Shown here piece after piece: positions 35,593 through 43,175 of a stretch of DNA of 64,000 nt. Source of the DNA: Oceanicola sp. 22II-s10i (lineage in GTDB: Bacteria > Pseudomonadota > Alphaproteobacteria > Rhodobacterales > Rhodobacteraceae); NCBI RefSeq assembly GCF_002210105.1, contig NZ_AQQU01000009.1, positions 62,001 to 126,000 of the forward strand, read 5' to 3'. The notes beneath the pieces were generated by a model that saw only the letters and a program-made list of their open reading frames with translations, was not told the origin of the DNA and did not search any database. A program made the translations under genes and the position numbers. The first letter of the stretch is position 1, and each line of letters begins with the position of its first letter.

Positions 35593-36013
35593 CCCAAACA
35601 GGTTAGGGATTCGCGCTGCAAATGCGCCTCGGGCATGCTGGGCCGGGGTGATTTTCGGACGGGCGGTCCTGCAGCTCCACGGATTTCGCGGGCCAGTGTC
35701 CGCTGTTCCGGGGCCTCGCGGACCCAGCCCGAAACGCAAGGACTAGGTGCCGCCAAGCTGTTGAAACGGTGGTATATTATGACTGGCGGATATCTCTTTT
35801 GATCCCGAATTGCGCCACGGAAATTCCACATTTTCGACGCATGTTTCCAATCTGGAAATGCTGTGTTTGTGAATCTTCCCTATAGATTTCAGCCGCTTGT
35901 CCTCCATCCTCTCCCTACAGGGGCGAGGGTTTGCCTCTTTTCAGCCCGGTTTGGGCGGGTGGCTGTTGCCACCCTGTTGAATGGTGAAACGGTAACGAGT
36001 GGAGGACATCCGA
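35593..36013 (+). promoter_or_regulatory. Long leader/promoter region of the repeat-protein gene
   Basis: A 420-base gap with no credible gene. It becomes AT-rich from about 35760. It contains a palindrome TTTCCA-ATC-TGGAAA at 35844-35858, CTATAGATTT at 35880 that could hold a -10, and a perfect hairpin GGGTGGC-TGTT-GCCACCC at 35957-35974, 40 bases before the next ATG. The layout suggests a regulated promoter and structured 5' leader. Confidence 0.45.
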
Positions 36014-37024
36014 ATGTTCGGATTCAAGCTATTTTCCGGCAGCCTTTTTGGCGGCCACACGACGACATCCAATGGCATCACCGAAGAACACGGCGTGCTG
36101 GACGGCCTTCTCGGCAACGGCGGGACGGTCGACGATCTGCTGACCGGCGACTCGCGTTCGGATCACACCGAGACCGAAGGGGTCATCGGTGATGTCGCAG
36201 ACGAGGGCGGGCTGATCGACGAACTGCTGGGCGACGGCGGCACGGTGGATCAGGTCCTGACGGGCGACCATCACGCGGACGGATCGGAAACGCACGGTCT
36301 GGTGGACGGCCTGACCGGTGAAGGCGGCGTGGTCGACGAGCTTTTAGGCGACGGCGGCACGGTGGACGACGTCCTGACCGGCGACAATCACCCGGATGGC
36401 AGCGGGACCGACGGGCTGGTCGACAACCTGCTGGGCCACGGCGGCACGGTCGATGAACTGATCGGCTCCGGCGGTTACTCCGGCGGCGGTCATCACGGCG
36501 GCGGGCACCACGGGTATGACGGCCTGACCGACGAAGGCGGCCTCGTCGACGATCTGCTGGGCGACGGCGGCGCGGTCGATGCGCTCCTGACCGGAGACCA
36601 TACCCCGGACGGCACCGAGACCGGGCATGGCCTGCTTGACGAACTGCTGGACGAAGGCGGCACGGTCGACGAACTGCTGGGCGACGGCGGCATCGTGGAC
36701 GACCTGCTGACGGGCGACGACGTGGCGGACGGGTCCGAAACCGACGGGCTGCTGGACGATCTGCTGGCCGAAGGCGGAACCGTGGACGAGCTTGCCGGCA
36801 TCGGCGGCACCGTGGACGACCTGCTGACCGGCGACAACGAGCCGGACGGCAGCCACACGGACGGGCTGGCGGACGACCTGCTTGGTCACGGCGGCACGGT
36901 TGACGAGCTTCTGGGCGAAGGCGGTCTGCTGAACACCGGCTTCATCGACGAAGACGCGCCCTGCGAGGACGAGGAGGACGAAGACGACGGTCTGCTGGCC
37001 GGGCTGTTCGACGGCCTGTTCTGA
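36014..37024 (+). CDS. Acidic 39-residue tandem-repeat protein
   Basis: A 336-residue protein I cannot place in a family. It consists of units with consensus GLLDDLLGEGG / TVDELLGDGG / TVDDLLTGD followed by about two residues and PDGSETD. Full 39-residue units span residues 56-94, 95-133, 206-244 and 245-283; shorter variants are 27-55, 134-169, 170-205 and 284-304. Unit four is interrupted by a Gly/His run (GGGHHGGGHH). It has one Lys, one Arg, no Trp and one Cys, near an acidic cluster CEDEEDEDD. The ends are hydrophobic (FGFKLFSGSLFGG; GLLAGLFDGLF). No signal peptide. GGAGG eight bases before ATG 36014 sets the start. Calcium binding or type I secretion is speculation. Confidence 0.85.
   Translation: MFGFKLFSGSLFGGHTTTSNGITEEHGVLDGLLGNGGTVDDLLTGDSRSDHTETEGVIGDVADEGGLIDELLGDGGTVDQVLTGDHHADGSETHGLVDGLTGEGGVVDELLGDGGTVDDVLTGDNHPDGSGTDGLVDNLLGHGGTVDELIGSGGYSGGGHHGGGHHGYDGLTDEGGLVDDLLGDGGAVDALLTGDHTPDGTETGHGLLDELLDEGGTVDELLGDGGIVDDLLTGDDVADGSETDGLLDDLLAEGGTVDELAGIGGTVDDLLTGDNEPDGSHTDGLADDLLGHGGTVDELLGEGGLLNTGFIDEDAPCEDEEDEDDGLLAGLFDGLF
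36092..36925 (+). repeat. 117-bp coding tandem repeat array
   Basis: Eight in-frame units encode the 39-residue motif: 36092-36178 (short), 36179-36295, 36296-36412, 36413-36520 (variant), 36521-36628 (variant), 36629-36745, 36746-36862 and 36863-36925 (partial). Copies differ at many synonymous positions, so they are not recent duplications and the protein pattern seems maintained. Confidence 0.9.
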
Positions 37025-37270
37025 GGCCGTCGGGACGGACCGGCGGGTCCGGCGCCCGGCACGTGCCGCGGGTGCCGGAGCATGCGGGGCCTACCTCGCT
37101 GCGGACGAGCCATCCCGACGTCTCCCTTGCATCCGACTCCTCCGGGTGCACACCGATCCGTCCACCGGTCCCGGCATGTCTTCGCCGGGGCCGGTTCTTT
37201 GTGCGTGACCGGCGGCGATGATGGACAAATGCCCCGGTCTGTGGAATGGGAGCGCGTCAAGGAGACGCCC

Positions 37271-38596
37271 ATGACCACCACCCGTTTCGCCCCTTCGCCG
37301 ACCGGTCACATCCACGTCGGCAACCTGCGCACCGCGCTGTTCAACTGGCTGATCGCCCGCAAGGCCGGCGGCACCTTCATCCTGCGCATCGACGACACGG
37401 ACCCCGACCGGTCCAAGGAAGAATACGTCGATGCGATCAAAGAGGATCTGGACTGGCTGGGCCTGCACTGGGACCGGGTGGAACGGCAATCGCTGCGACT
37501 GGACCGCTATGCCGAGGCGGCGGACAAACTGCGCGGGATGGGTCGGTTCTATGAGGCGTTCGAGACGCCGACCGAACTGGACCTCAAGCGCAAGAAGCAA
37601 CTGAACATGGGCAAACCGCCGGTCTACGACCGCGCGGCGCTGGCGCTGTCGGATGCCGAGAAGGACAGGCTGAGGGCCGAACGCGGGGCGGGCGTCTGGC
37701 GATTCAAGCTGGACCAGCAGCGGATCGAATGGCCGGACGGTATCCTCGGGCCGATCTCGATCGACGCGGCCTCCGTGTCCGACCCGGTTCTGATCCGCGC
37801 GGATGGTCAGGTGCTCTATACGCTGGCCTCGGTCGTGGACGACACCGAGATGGGCGTGACCCACGTCGTGCGCGGGTCGGACCACGTCACCAACACCGCG
37901 ACGCAGATCCAGATCATCGAGGCGCTTGGCGGCACCCCGCCCGCATTTGCGCACCATTCCCTGCTGACCGGCCCGCAGGGCGAGGCGCTGTCGAAACGGC
38001 TCGGCGTGCTGTCGATCCGGCAGCTGCGCGAACGCGGCGTGGCACCGATGGCGCTGCTGTCGCTGATGGCGCGGCTCGGGTCGTCGCAGCCGGTGGAACT
38101 GCACGAAAAGCCCGAGGACCTGCTCGACGGCTTCGACATCTCGACCTTCGGCGCGCCGCCGACCAAGTTCGACGAACACGACCTGTTCCCGCTGACGGCA
38201 CGCGTCCTGCAGGGCACCCCCCTGTCCGCAGTGGCCGACCGCATCCGCGCCGCGGGTGTGCCCGACGATCAGGCCGAGCGGTTCTGGACCGTGGTCCGCG
38301 ACAACATCACCACCCTCGACGAGGTCGACGGCTGGTGGACCATGTTCAGCGAGGGCGCAGACCCCGCGATCGAGGACGAAGACCGGGATTTCATCGCCGA
38401 GGCGATGGCGCTGCTGCCCGAGGGGCCGTGGACCGATGCGACATGGGGCGAATGGACCGCGGCGGTGAAGGACAAGACCGGCCGCAAGGGCAAGGGGCTG
38501 TTCATGCCGCTACGCAAGGCCGTGACCGGCCAGGCGCATGGTCCGGACATGAGCCAGGTGATGCCGCTCATGCGGGTCATCCGGGCGAAGGGCTGA
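37271..38596 (+). CDS. gltX: Glutamyl-tRNA synthetase
   Basis: Class I synthetase charging tRNA-Glu. APSPTGHIHVGNLRTALFNW carries the HIGH motif at residues 13-18, and the KMSKS-type loop is ALSKRLG near residue 240. The 441-residue length and the short anticodon-binding part are normal for one of the two GltX forms common in alphaproteobacteria; charging of tRNA-Gln with Glu is possible if GatCAB is present. AAGGAGA precedes ATG 37271. It is convergent with the next gene. Confidence 0.94.
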   Translation: MTTTRFAPSPTGHIHVGNLRTALFNWLIARKAGGTFILRIDDTDPDRSKEEYVDAIKEDLDWLGLHWDRVERQSLRLDRYAEAADKLRGMGRFYEAFETPTELDLKRKKQLNMGKPPVYDRAALALSDAEKDRLRAERGAGVWRFKLDQQRIEWPDGILGPISIDAASVSDPVLIRADGQVLYTLASVVDDTEMGVTHVVRGSDHVTNTATQIQIIEALGGTPPAFAHHSLLTGPQGEALSKRLGVLSIRQLRERGVAPMALLSLMARLGSSQPVELHEKPEDLLDGFDISTFGAPPTKFDEHDLFPLTARVLQGTPLSAVADRIRAAGVPDDQAERFWTVVRDNITTLDEVDGWWTMFSEGADPAIEDEDRDFIAEAMALLPEGPWTDATWGEWTAAVKDKTGRKGKGLFMPLRKAVTGQAHGPDMSQVMPLMRVIRAKG

Positions 38597-38605
38597 ACGC
38601 GGGGG

Positions 38606-39010
38606 CTACTGGATCGATACGTCGATCAGGTAGCCCACCGTCTTGCCCGTGTCGCGGTCGTTGCCCATCAGGTAGACCCGGATCGTATAGGTCCCCGTCT
38701 CGCGCAGCGTGATCAGGGCGCTCGGTCCGTCGATCGACCCGTTGTAGACCGCCACGTTGTCGCTGCCCGGCGGCAGAACATTGAAATAGATCGTCCCGTG
38801 GCCGTTGGTGCCGTCGACCTTCAGCTCGGCAAACAATTGTTGACCGGCCCGTGCGCCCAGACGGTAGTCGAAATATTCGTCCCCCCGGATCGTGCCGCTG
38901 ATCATCGTGCCGAAGTTGCCCTTGGGGAACGTGACTTCGGCACTCATCTGGGCGCTTGCGGTGGTCGACAGGAAAACGAGCGCCAGACAGGCGCCGAACG
39001 ACTTGAACAT
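38606..39010 (-). CDS. Secreted protein resembling PliI/PliG lysozyme inhibitors
   Basis: Periplasmic protein of 134 residues with a signal peptide (FKSFGACLALVFLSTTASAQ). The mature part follows the pattern of bacterial lysozyme-inhibitor-like proteins: GTISGTIRGDEYFDYRLGARAGQ-type strands (here TMISGTIRGDEYFDYRLGAR), then FNVLPPG, and TYTIRVYLMGN. The family link is by pattern recall; inhibition of a lysozyme is unproven. It diverges from trpB. Confidence 0.7.
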   Translation of the reverse strand: MFKSFGACLALVFLSTTASAQMSAEVTFPKGNFGTMISGTIRGDEYFDYRLGARAGQQLFAELKVDGTNGHGTIYFNVLPPGSDNVAVYNGSIDGPSALITLRETGTYTIRVYLMGNDRDTGKTVGYLIDVSIQ

Positions 39011-39184
39011 GGGAACTGCCTTTCCGGCGGAACTGGTGAACTCGGGTAACCCCGCGCACAGCATACCGTTAAACGTGGTTTCCCGGAATAGTCAGAACCA
39101 GCGGGGCTTCTGCGCACACCGCCTCTGGCCAAGTCGCCGCCGAGGCCCTATTGACGGTCCCCGAGACAGCGGAAGAGATGTGCC

Positions 39185-40414
39185 ATGGAAGACCTGATCA
39201 ACTCCTTCATGACCGGCCCCGACGACAAGGGGCGCTTCGGCCAGTTCGGCGGACGTTTCGTGTCGGAAACGCTGATGCCGCTGATCCTCGAGCTCGAGGA
39301 ACAGTACGAATTCGCCAAGACCGACCCGACCTTCTGGGCCGAGATGGACGACCTGTGGAAGCACTACGTCGGCCGCCCCTCGCCGCTCTATTACGCGAAC
39401 CGCCTGACCGAGCATCTGGACGGGGCCAAGATCTATCTCAAGCGGGACGAGCTGAACCACACCGGCGCGCACAAGATCAACAACGTGCTGGGCCAGATCA
39501 TCCTCGCCCGCCGCATGGGCAAGACCCGGATCATCGCCGAAACCGGCGCGGGTCAGCACGGTGTGGCGACTGCGACCGTCTGCGCGAAGTTCGGGCTGAA
39601 ATGCGTGGTCTACATGGGCGCGCACGACGTCGAACGTCAGGCGCCCAACGTCTTCCGCATGCGCCTGCTGGGGGCCGAGGTCGTGCCCGTGACGTCGGGT
39701 CGCGGCACGCTGAAGGACGCGATGAACGACGCGCTCAGGGACTGGGTGACGAACGTCCGCGACACGTTCTATTGCATCGGCACCGTGGCCGGCCCGCACC
39801 CCTACCCCGCCATGGTCCGCGATTTCCAAGCGATCATCGGCAAGGAGGTCCGCTGGCAGCTGGCCGAGCAGGAAGGCGAAGGCCGCCTGCCCGACACCGT
39901 CATCGCCGCGATCGGTGGCGGGTCGAACGCCATGGGGCTGTTCTATGAATTCCTCGACGAGCCGTCCGTGCAGATCATCGGCGTCGAGGCCGGTGGCAAG
40001 GGCGTGGACGAGAAGATGGAGCACTGCGCCTCGCTGACCGGCGGGCGTCCGGGCGTGCTGCATGGCAACCGGACCTACCTGCTGCAGGACGAAGACGGGC
40101 AGATCCTCGAAGGGCACTCGATCTCGGCCGGTCTGGATTATCCCGGCATCGGCCCCGAGCATTCGTGGCTGCACGACATCGGTCGCGCCGAATATGTCTC
40201 GATCACCGACAAGGAAGCGCTCGAGGCGTTCCAGCTGTCCTGCTCGACCGAGGGGATCATCCCCGCGCTGGAGCCCTGCCACGCGCTGGCCCACGTCATG
40301 AAGATCGCACCGACGCTGCCGCCGGAGCATATCATCGTGATGAACATGTGCGGGCGTGGCGACAAGGACATCTTCACGGTGGCCAAGCACCTCGGCGTCA
40401 ACATCCGGACCTGA
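39185..40414 (+). CDS. trpB: Tryptophan synthase beta chain
   Basis: PLP enzyme that condenses indole with serine, working as an alpha2-beta2 complex with TrpA. The 409-residue protein has the PLP-lysine motif HTGAHKINN, the loop [13 protein letters not shown] and the phosphate-binding GGGSNAMG, all characteristic of TrpB1. trpA and trpF are not adjacent; trpS lies 22 kb upstream. GGAAGAG precedes ATG 39185. A bidirectional hairpin ends the transcript. Confidence 0.98.
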   Translation: MEDLINSFMTGPDDKGRFGQFGGRFVSETLMPLILELEEQYEFAKTDPTFWAEMDDLWKHYVGRPSPLYYANRLTEHLDGAKIYLKRDELNHTGAHKINNVLGQIILARRMGKTRIIAETGAGQHGVATATVCAKFGLKCVVYMGAHDVERQAPNVFRMRLLGAEVVPVTSGRGTLKDAMNDALRDWVTNVRDTFYCIGTVAGPHPYPAMVRDFQAIIGKEVRWQLAEQEGEGRLPDTVIAAIGGGSNAMGLFYEFLDEPSVQIIGVEAGGKGVDEKMEHCASLTGGRPGVLHGNRTYLLQDEDGQILEGHSISAGLDYPGIGPEHSWLHDIGRAEYVSITDKEALEAFQLSCSTEGIIPALEPCHALAHVMKIAPTLPPEHIIVMNMCGRGDKDIFTVAKHLGVNIRT

Positions 40415-40424
40415 TCCCTCCCAT

Positions 40425-40444
40425 GGGCGGGGTGAACCCCGCCC
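40425..40444. terminator. Shared hairpin between trpB and the DUF2237 gene
   Basis: GGGCGGGG-TGAA-CCCCGCCC is a perfect 8-bp stem with a tetraloop, lying between convergent stops and touching the DUF2237 stop codon. There is no T-run, so termination may be partial or factor-assisted. Confidence 0.55.
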
Positions 40445-40815
40445 TAAGTGGCGTGGTCTTTCAGGACGTTCAGCGGCACGATGTCGAGCGCGCGGGCATG
40501 GGTCGATTCCAGATCGACACTGGGCGCGCAGCCCTCGTCATGGGCCTGCAGGAAGCGTCCGGCGCAGAGGCACCAGCGGTCCCCCGGCTTGAGACCGGCG
40601 AACCCGTATTCCGGGCGCGGGGTCGAGAGGTCGTTGCCGACGTATTTCGAATAGGCGAGAAATTCGGCCGTCATGACGGCGCAGACGGTGTGGCTGCCCT
40701 GATCCTCGGCGCAGGTGTTGCAGTGGCCGTCGCGGAAGAAGCCCGTGACGGGATTGGTCGAGCAGGATTTCAGCGGGCCGCCGAGGACGTTGACCGAGGC
40801 TGCCTTGGTGTACAT
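40444..40815 (-). CDS. DUF2237 family protein
   Basis: Cytosolic protein of 123 residues, function unknown. It has the strongly conserved family segments NVLGGPLKSCSTNPVTGFFR, DQGSHTVCAVMTAEFLAYS, GNDLSTPRPEYGFAGL and PGDRWCLCAGR, with several conserved Cys. It lies convergent with trpB. Intergenic repeat C is found 38 bases upstream of its start. Confidence 0.9.
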   Translation of the reverse strand: MYTKAASVNVLGGPLKSCSTNPVTGFFRDGHCNTCAEDQGSHTVCAVMTAEFLAYSKYVGNDLSTPRPEYGFAGLKPGDRWCLCAGRFLQAHDEGCAPSVDLESTHARALDIVPLNVLKDHAT

Positions 40816-40852
40816 GCGATGTGACCTCCGGCGTTGCGCGGGTGGAGATGTC

Positions 40853-40906
40853 CGGGGGCTCTGCCCCCGGACCCCCGAGGTATTTTCGACCAGAAGAAGC
40901 AGGGGA
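40853..40906 (+). repeat. Intergenic hairpin repeat, copy C
   Basis: A shorter relative of copies A and B: stem TCCGGGGGC-TCT-GCCCCCGGA followed by CCCCCGAGG and a tail ending ACCAGAAGAAGCAGGGG. It lies between two minus-strand genes and could terminate the TPR gene transcript. Confidence 0.75.
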
Positions 40907-40920
40907 CGCGCGCCTGCGTG

Positions 40921-41463
40921 TCAGTAGGTCGTGGGCTGTCCGCGCAGTGCCTGGTCGAGGGCGGCGAAGGCCCAGGTGTCGCGGCCGCCACGGGATTCGA
41001 TTTCGCGGAGCTGGCCGAGGGCGGCGACGAGGTCGCCCTGTTCGATCAGCCCCTGCCCCATGTAGGAGCGGGCAAGGACGTAGTCTGGATCGGCGGCAAG
41101 GGCGCGCTGGTAGTATGACATCGCGGTGTCGAGGTCGCCCTGCTTGCGGGCCACGTAGCCGCGGTAGTTCAGGAAGCGCGGGTCGGCCTGATCCTCGGCG
41201 CTGTCGATCACCATCAGCGCGCTGTCGTAGCGGCCCGCATAGGCCAGTTCGCGGACGGCGGCGTAGCGCAGGTCGTCGTTCAGGATCGAGGCGCTGGATT
41301 TCACGCAGCTTTTCGATTTCTCGTCATAGACCATCCCGTCCTCGCACTTGGTCGAGGTGTCGGTCGTGGTCGGTGGCGTGGAACTGTCGGAGCCGGCGGC
41401 GAAGGCCTGGACCCCCAGTGTCAGCACCGCGCAGGTCGCGGGAACTATGAAAGACAGTCGCAT
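40921..41463 (-). CDS. Exported tetratricopeptide-repeat protein
   Basis: A 180-residue protein with an N-terminal signal peptide (RLSFIVPATCAVLTLGVQAFA), a short Cys pair region (KCEDGMVYDEKSKSCVK) and three to four TPR units from about residue 60 (LAYAGRYDSALMVIDSAE, YVARKQGDLDTAMSYYQRAL, GQGLIEQGDLVAALGQLREI). It is likely periplasmic and binds a partner protein, which cannot be named. ATG 41463 is chosen because it directly begins the signal; a longer in-frame start adds a polar stretch. Confidence 0.82.
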   Translation of the reverse strand: MRLSFIVPATCAVLTLGVQAFAAGSDSSTPPTTTDTSTKCEDGMVYDEKSKSCVKSSASILNDDLRYAAVRELAYAGRYDSALMVIDSAEDQADPRFLNYRGYVARKQGDLDTAMSYYQRALAADPDYVLARSYMGQGLIEQGDLVAALGQLREIESRGGRDTWAFAALDQALRGQPTTY

Positions 41464-41567
41464 GGCGTGGTCCTCCCTCTGCCAATTGCCCCTCACACTA
41501 GCATGGGGCGCGGGGCTGTCGCATCACGGCGGCGTGAGGCCCGGAGGGGCCTGCGAAGATCGCCGGA

Positions 41568-41592
41568 TTTTTTCGCGTTCCGCGCGAAAAAA
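41568..41592. promoter_or_regulatory. A/T-armed palindrome upstream of the decarboxylase promoter
   Basis: TTTTTTCGCG and CGCGAAAAAA form a perfect 10-bp inverted repeat around five bases. It lies five bases before a probable -35 (TTGAAA, 41597). Neither strand has a T-run after the stem, so it looks more like a protein-binding site than a terminator. Confidence 0.4.
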
Positions 41593-41596
41593 GATC

Positions 41597-41625
41597 TTGA
41601 AACGACTCAGCTTTGGTCCGATATG
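41597..41625 (+). promoter_or_regulatory. Probable promoter of the decarboxylase gene
   Basis: TTGAAA at 41597-41602 and GATATG at 41620-41625 are 17 bases apart. This would start transcription near 41632 and leave a leader of about 120 bases. Confidence 0.45.
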
Positions 41626-41631
41626 CCCGCG

Positions 41632-41755
41632 CAAGACGCCAACGCACGCGCCTCTGGCGAGAGGGGTTCAACGATCCCCCTGCGGTTACGTAGCGACGGT
41701 AACGTCTCCCTTGGAACTGAGCGGTCATATATGGCCGGGTCTATTGGAGATGACC
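41632..41755 (+). ncRNA. Structured leader of the decarboxylase gene (speF-motif candidate)
   Basis: The leader holds hairpins CCTCT-GGCG-AGAGG (41651-41664) and GTTAC/GTAAC (41685-41703), with AGGGG and CCCCCT between. Alphaproteobacterial ornithine decarboxylase genes often carry the conserved speF RNA motif here (established for the group). I matched it by context and foldability, not by the published consensus. Confidence 0.4.
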
Positions 41756-42928
41756 ATGAACGCCTACGTCGCCGATTTCTCGGCCCGCGCTGCTGTTGCG
41801 CGCGGCTCCCGTATCGAAGCCTACATCCGTGCGAACACCTTCGACCGCCCCACGCTGGTGCTGGACGTCGACCGTGTCGAGCAGTCGTATCACGCGCTGA
41901 AGGCGGGCCTCGGCCATGCGCGCATCCACTATGCCGTCAAGGCGAACCCGGCGCGCGAGATCGTCGAGCGTCTGGTCGACCTCGGCTCGGGCTTCGACGC
42001 CGCATCGCGCGCCGAGATCGAGCTGTGCCTGTCGCTCGGCGCCCGGCCTGACCACATCTCCTTCGGCAACACCGTGAAAAAGCCGCGCGACATCGAGTTC
42101 GCCTACGGCGCGGGTGTGACCCTGTTCGCCGCCGATGCCGAGGAAGAGCTGGAGAAGATCGCGGCCCACGCACCGGGTGCCGAGGTCTACATCCGCCTGA
42201 TCGTCGACGCGTCGGAGGCCGACTGGCCGCTGTCGCGCAAGTTCGGCGTGGCCCGTGAGGGCGCGATCGGCCTGCTGGACCACGCCCGCGAGCTGGGGCT
42301 GAAGCCGGTCGGCCTGTCGTTTCACGTCGGATCGCAGACCAAACGCGCCGAGATGTGGATCACCACGCTCGACCAGATCGCATCCGTCTGGCATGCCGCC
42401 CGCGACGCGGGTCACGACCTGACCCTGCTGAACATCGGCGGCGGCTTTCCGGCCTATTACGGCGAGGAAGTGCAGCACCCGACCGCCTACGCGGCCCGCG
42501 TGATGGAGCTGGTGACCGAGCGGTTCGGCGACGTGCCGCACGTGATGGCGGAGCCGGGCCGCGGGCTGGTGGCCGAGGCGGGCATGATCGCCGCCGAGGT
42601 GCTGCTGGTGTCGCGCAAGTCCGCGAACGACCTGCACCGCTGGGTCTACCTCGACATCGGTAAGTTCTCGGGTCTGGCCGAGACGATCGACGAGGCGATC
42701 CGCTACCAGTTCACGACCGACCGCGATCACGAGGCCATGGGCCCCTGCATCCTCGCCGGTCCGTCGTGCGACAGCGCCGACGTTCTCTACGAGAAGCGTC
42801 CGGTGGAACTGCCGCTGGGTCTGAAGGCGGGCGACCGCTTCCTGATCCGCAACTGCGGCGCCTACACGTCGAGCTATGCCTCGGTCGGGTTCAACGGCTT
42901 TCCGCCGTTGGATGTCGTCGTCATCTGA
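41756..42928 (+). CDS. Ornithine/lysine decarboxylase, PLP fold type III
   Basis: Polyamine-pathway decarboxylase producing putrescine (from ornithine) or cadaverine (from lysine). The 390-residue protein has the PLP lysine in YAVKAN (Lys62), the phosphate-binding NIGGGFPAYY, and the catalytic-Cys motif GPSCDSADVL with Cys338. ATG 41756 is six bases after GGAG; an ATG two codons earlier lies too close to that site. Ornithine is the usual substrate for this form in alphaproteobacteria, but lysine cannot be excluded. A structured leader precedes it and a strong terminator follows. Confidence 0.92.
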   Translation: MNAYVADFSARAAVARGSRIEAYIRANTFDRPTLVLDVDRVEQSYHALKAGLGHARIHYAVKANPAREIVERLVDLGSGFDAASRAEIELCLSLGARPDHISFGNTVKKPRDIEFAYGAGVTLFAADAEEELEKIAAHAPGAEVYIRLIVDASEADWPLSRKFGVAREGAIGLLDHARELGLKPVGLSFHVGSQTKRAEMWITTLDQIASVWHAARDAGHDLTLLNIGGGFPAYYGEEVQHPTAYAARVMELVTERFGDVPHVMAEPGRGLVAEAGMIAAEVLLVSRKSANDLHRWVYLDIGKFSGLAETIDEAIRYQFTTDRDHEAMGPCILAGPSCDSADVLYEKRPVELPLGLKAGDRFLIRNCGAYTSSYASVGFNGFPPLDVVVI

Positions 42929-43030
42929 CAAGGCGCATCACGCGCAAATCCATTCACGGAGTACAGGCAGCGGACGGGTGTGGGGCCCGTCCGGCGCTGG
43001 CGCCGGGATGGCGGGACGACCTAGCAGGCA

Positions 43031-43070
43031 GAACGGGCGCGGTATGGGTATGCCGCGCCCGTTCATTTTC
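43031..43070 (+). terminator. Terminator after the decarboxylase
   Basis: A 12-bp perfect stem GAACGGGCGCGG/CCGCGCCCGTTC with a 10-base loop (43031-43064) is followed by ATTTTC. It lies about 100 bases after the stop codon. Confidence 0.82.
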
Positions 43071-43175
43071 GCGAATTTTCGTTTCATTGGCGGATATGTG
43101 TCAAACCGCGCGATTCCGGGTTGAGTCAGCTTCGTCATAAGGTCAATCTCCCCCTCATCTACGGGAGGAGATATC

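Noticed and set aside
36092-36925. Regular 117-bp repeats considered as a CRISPR array
   Set aside because: Units are contiguous, in frame, coding and lack spacers; no cas genes are present.
41568-41592. TTTTTTCGCG/CGCGAAAAAA considered as a terminator
   Set aside because: The T-run is in the 5' arm on both strands and no T-run follows the stem, so intrinsic termination is unlikely.
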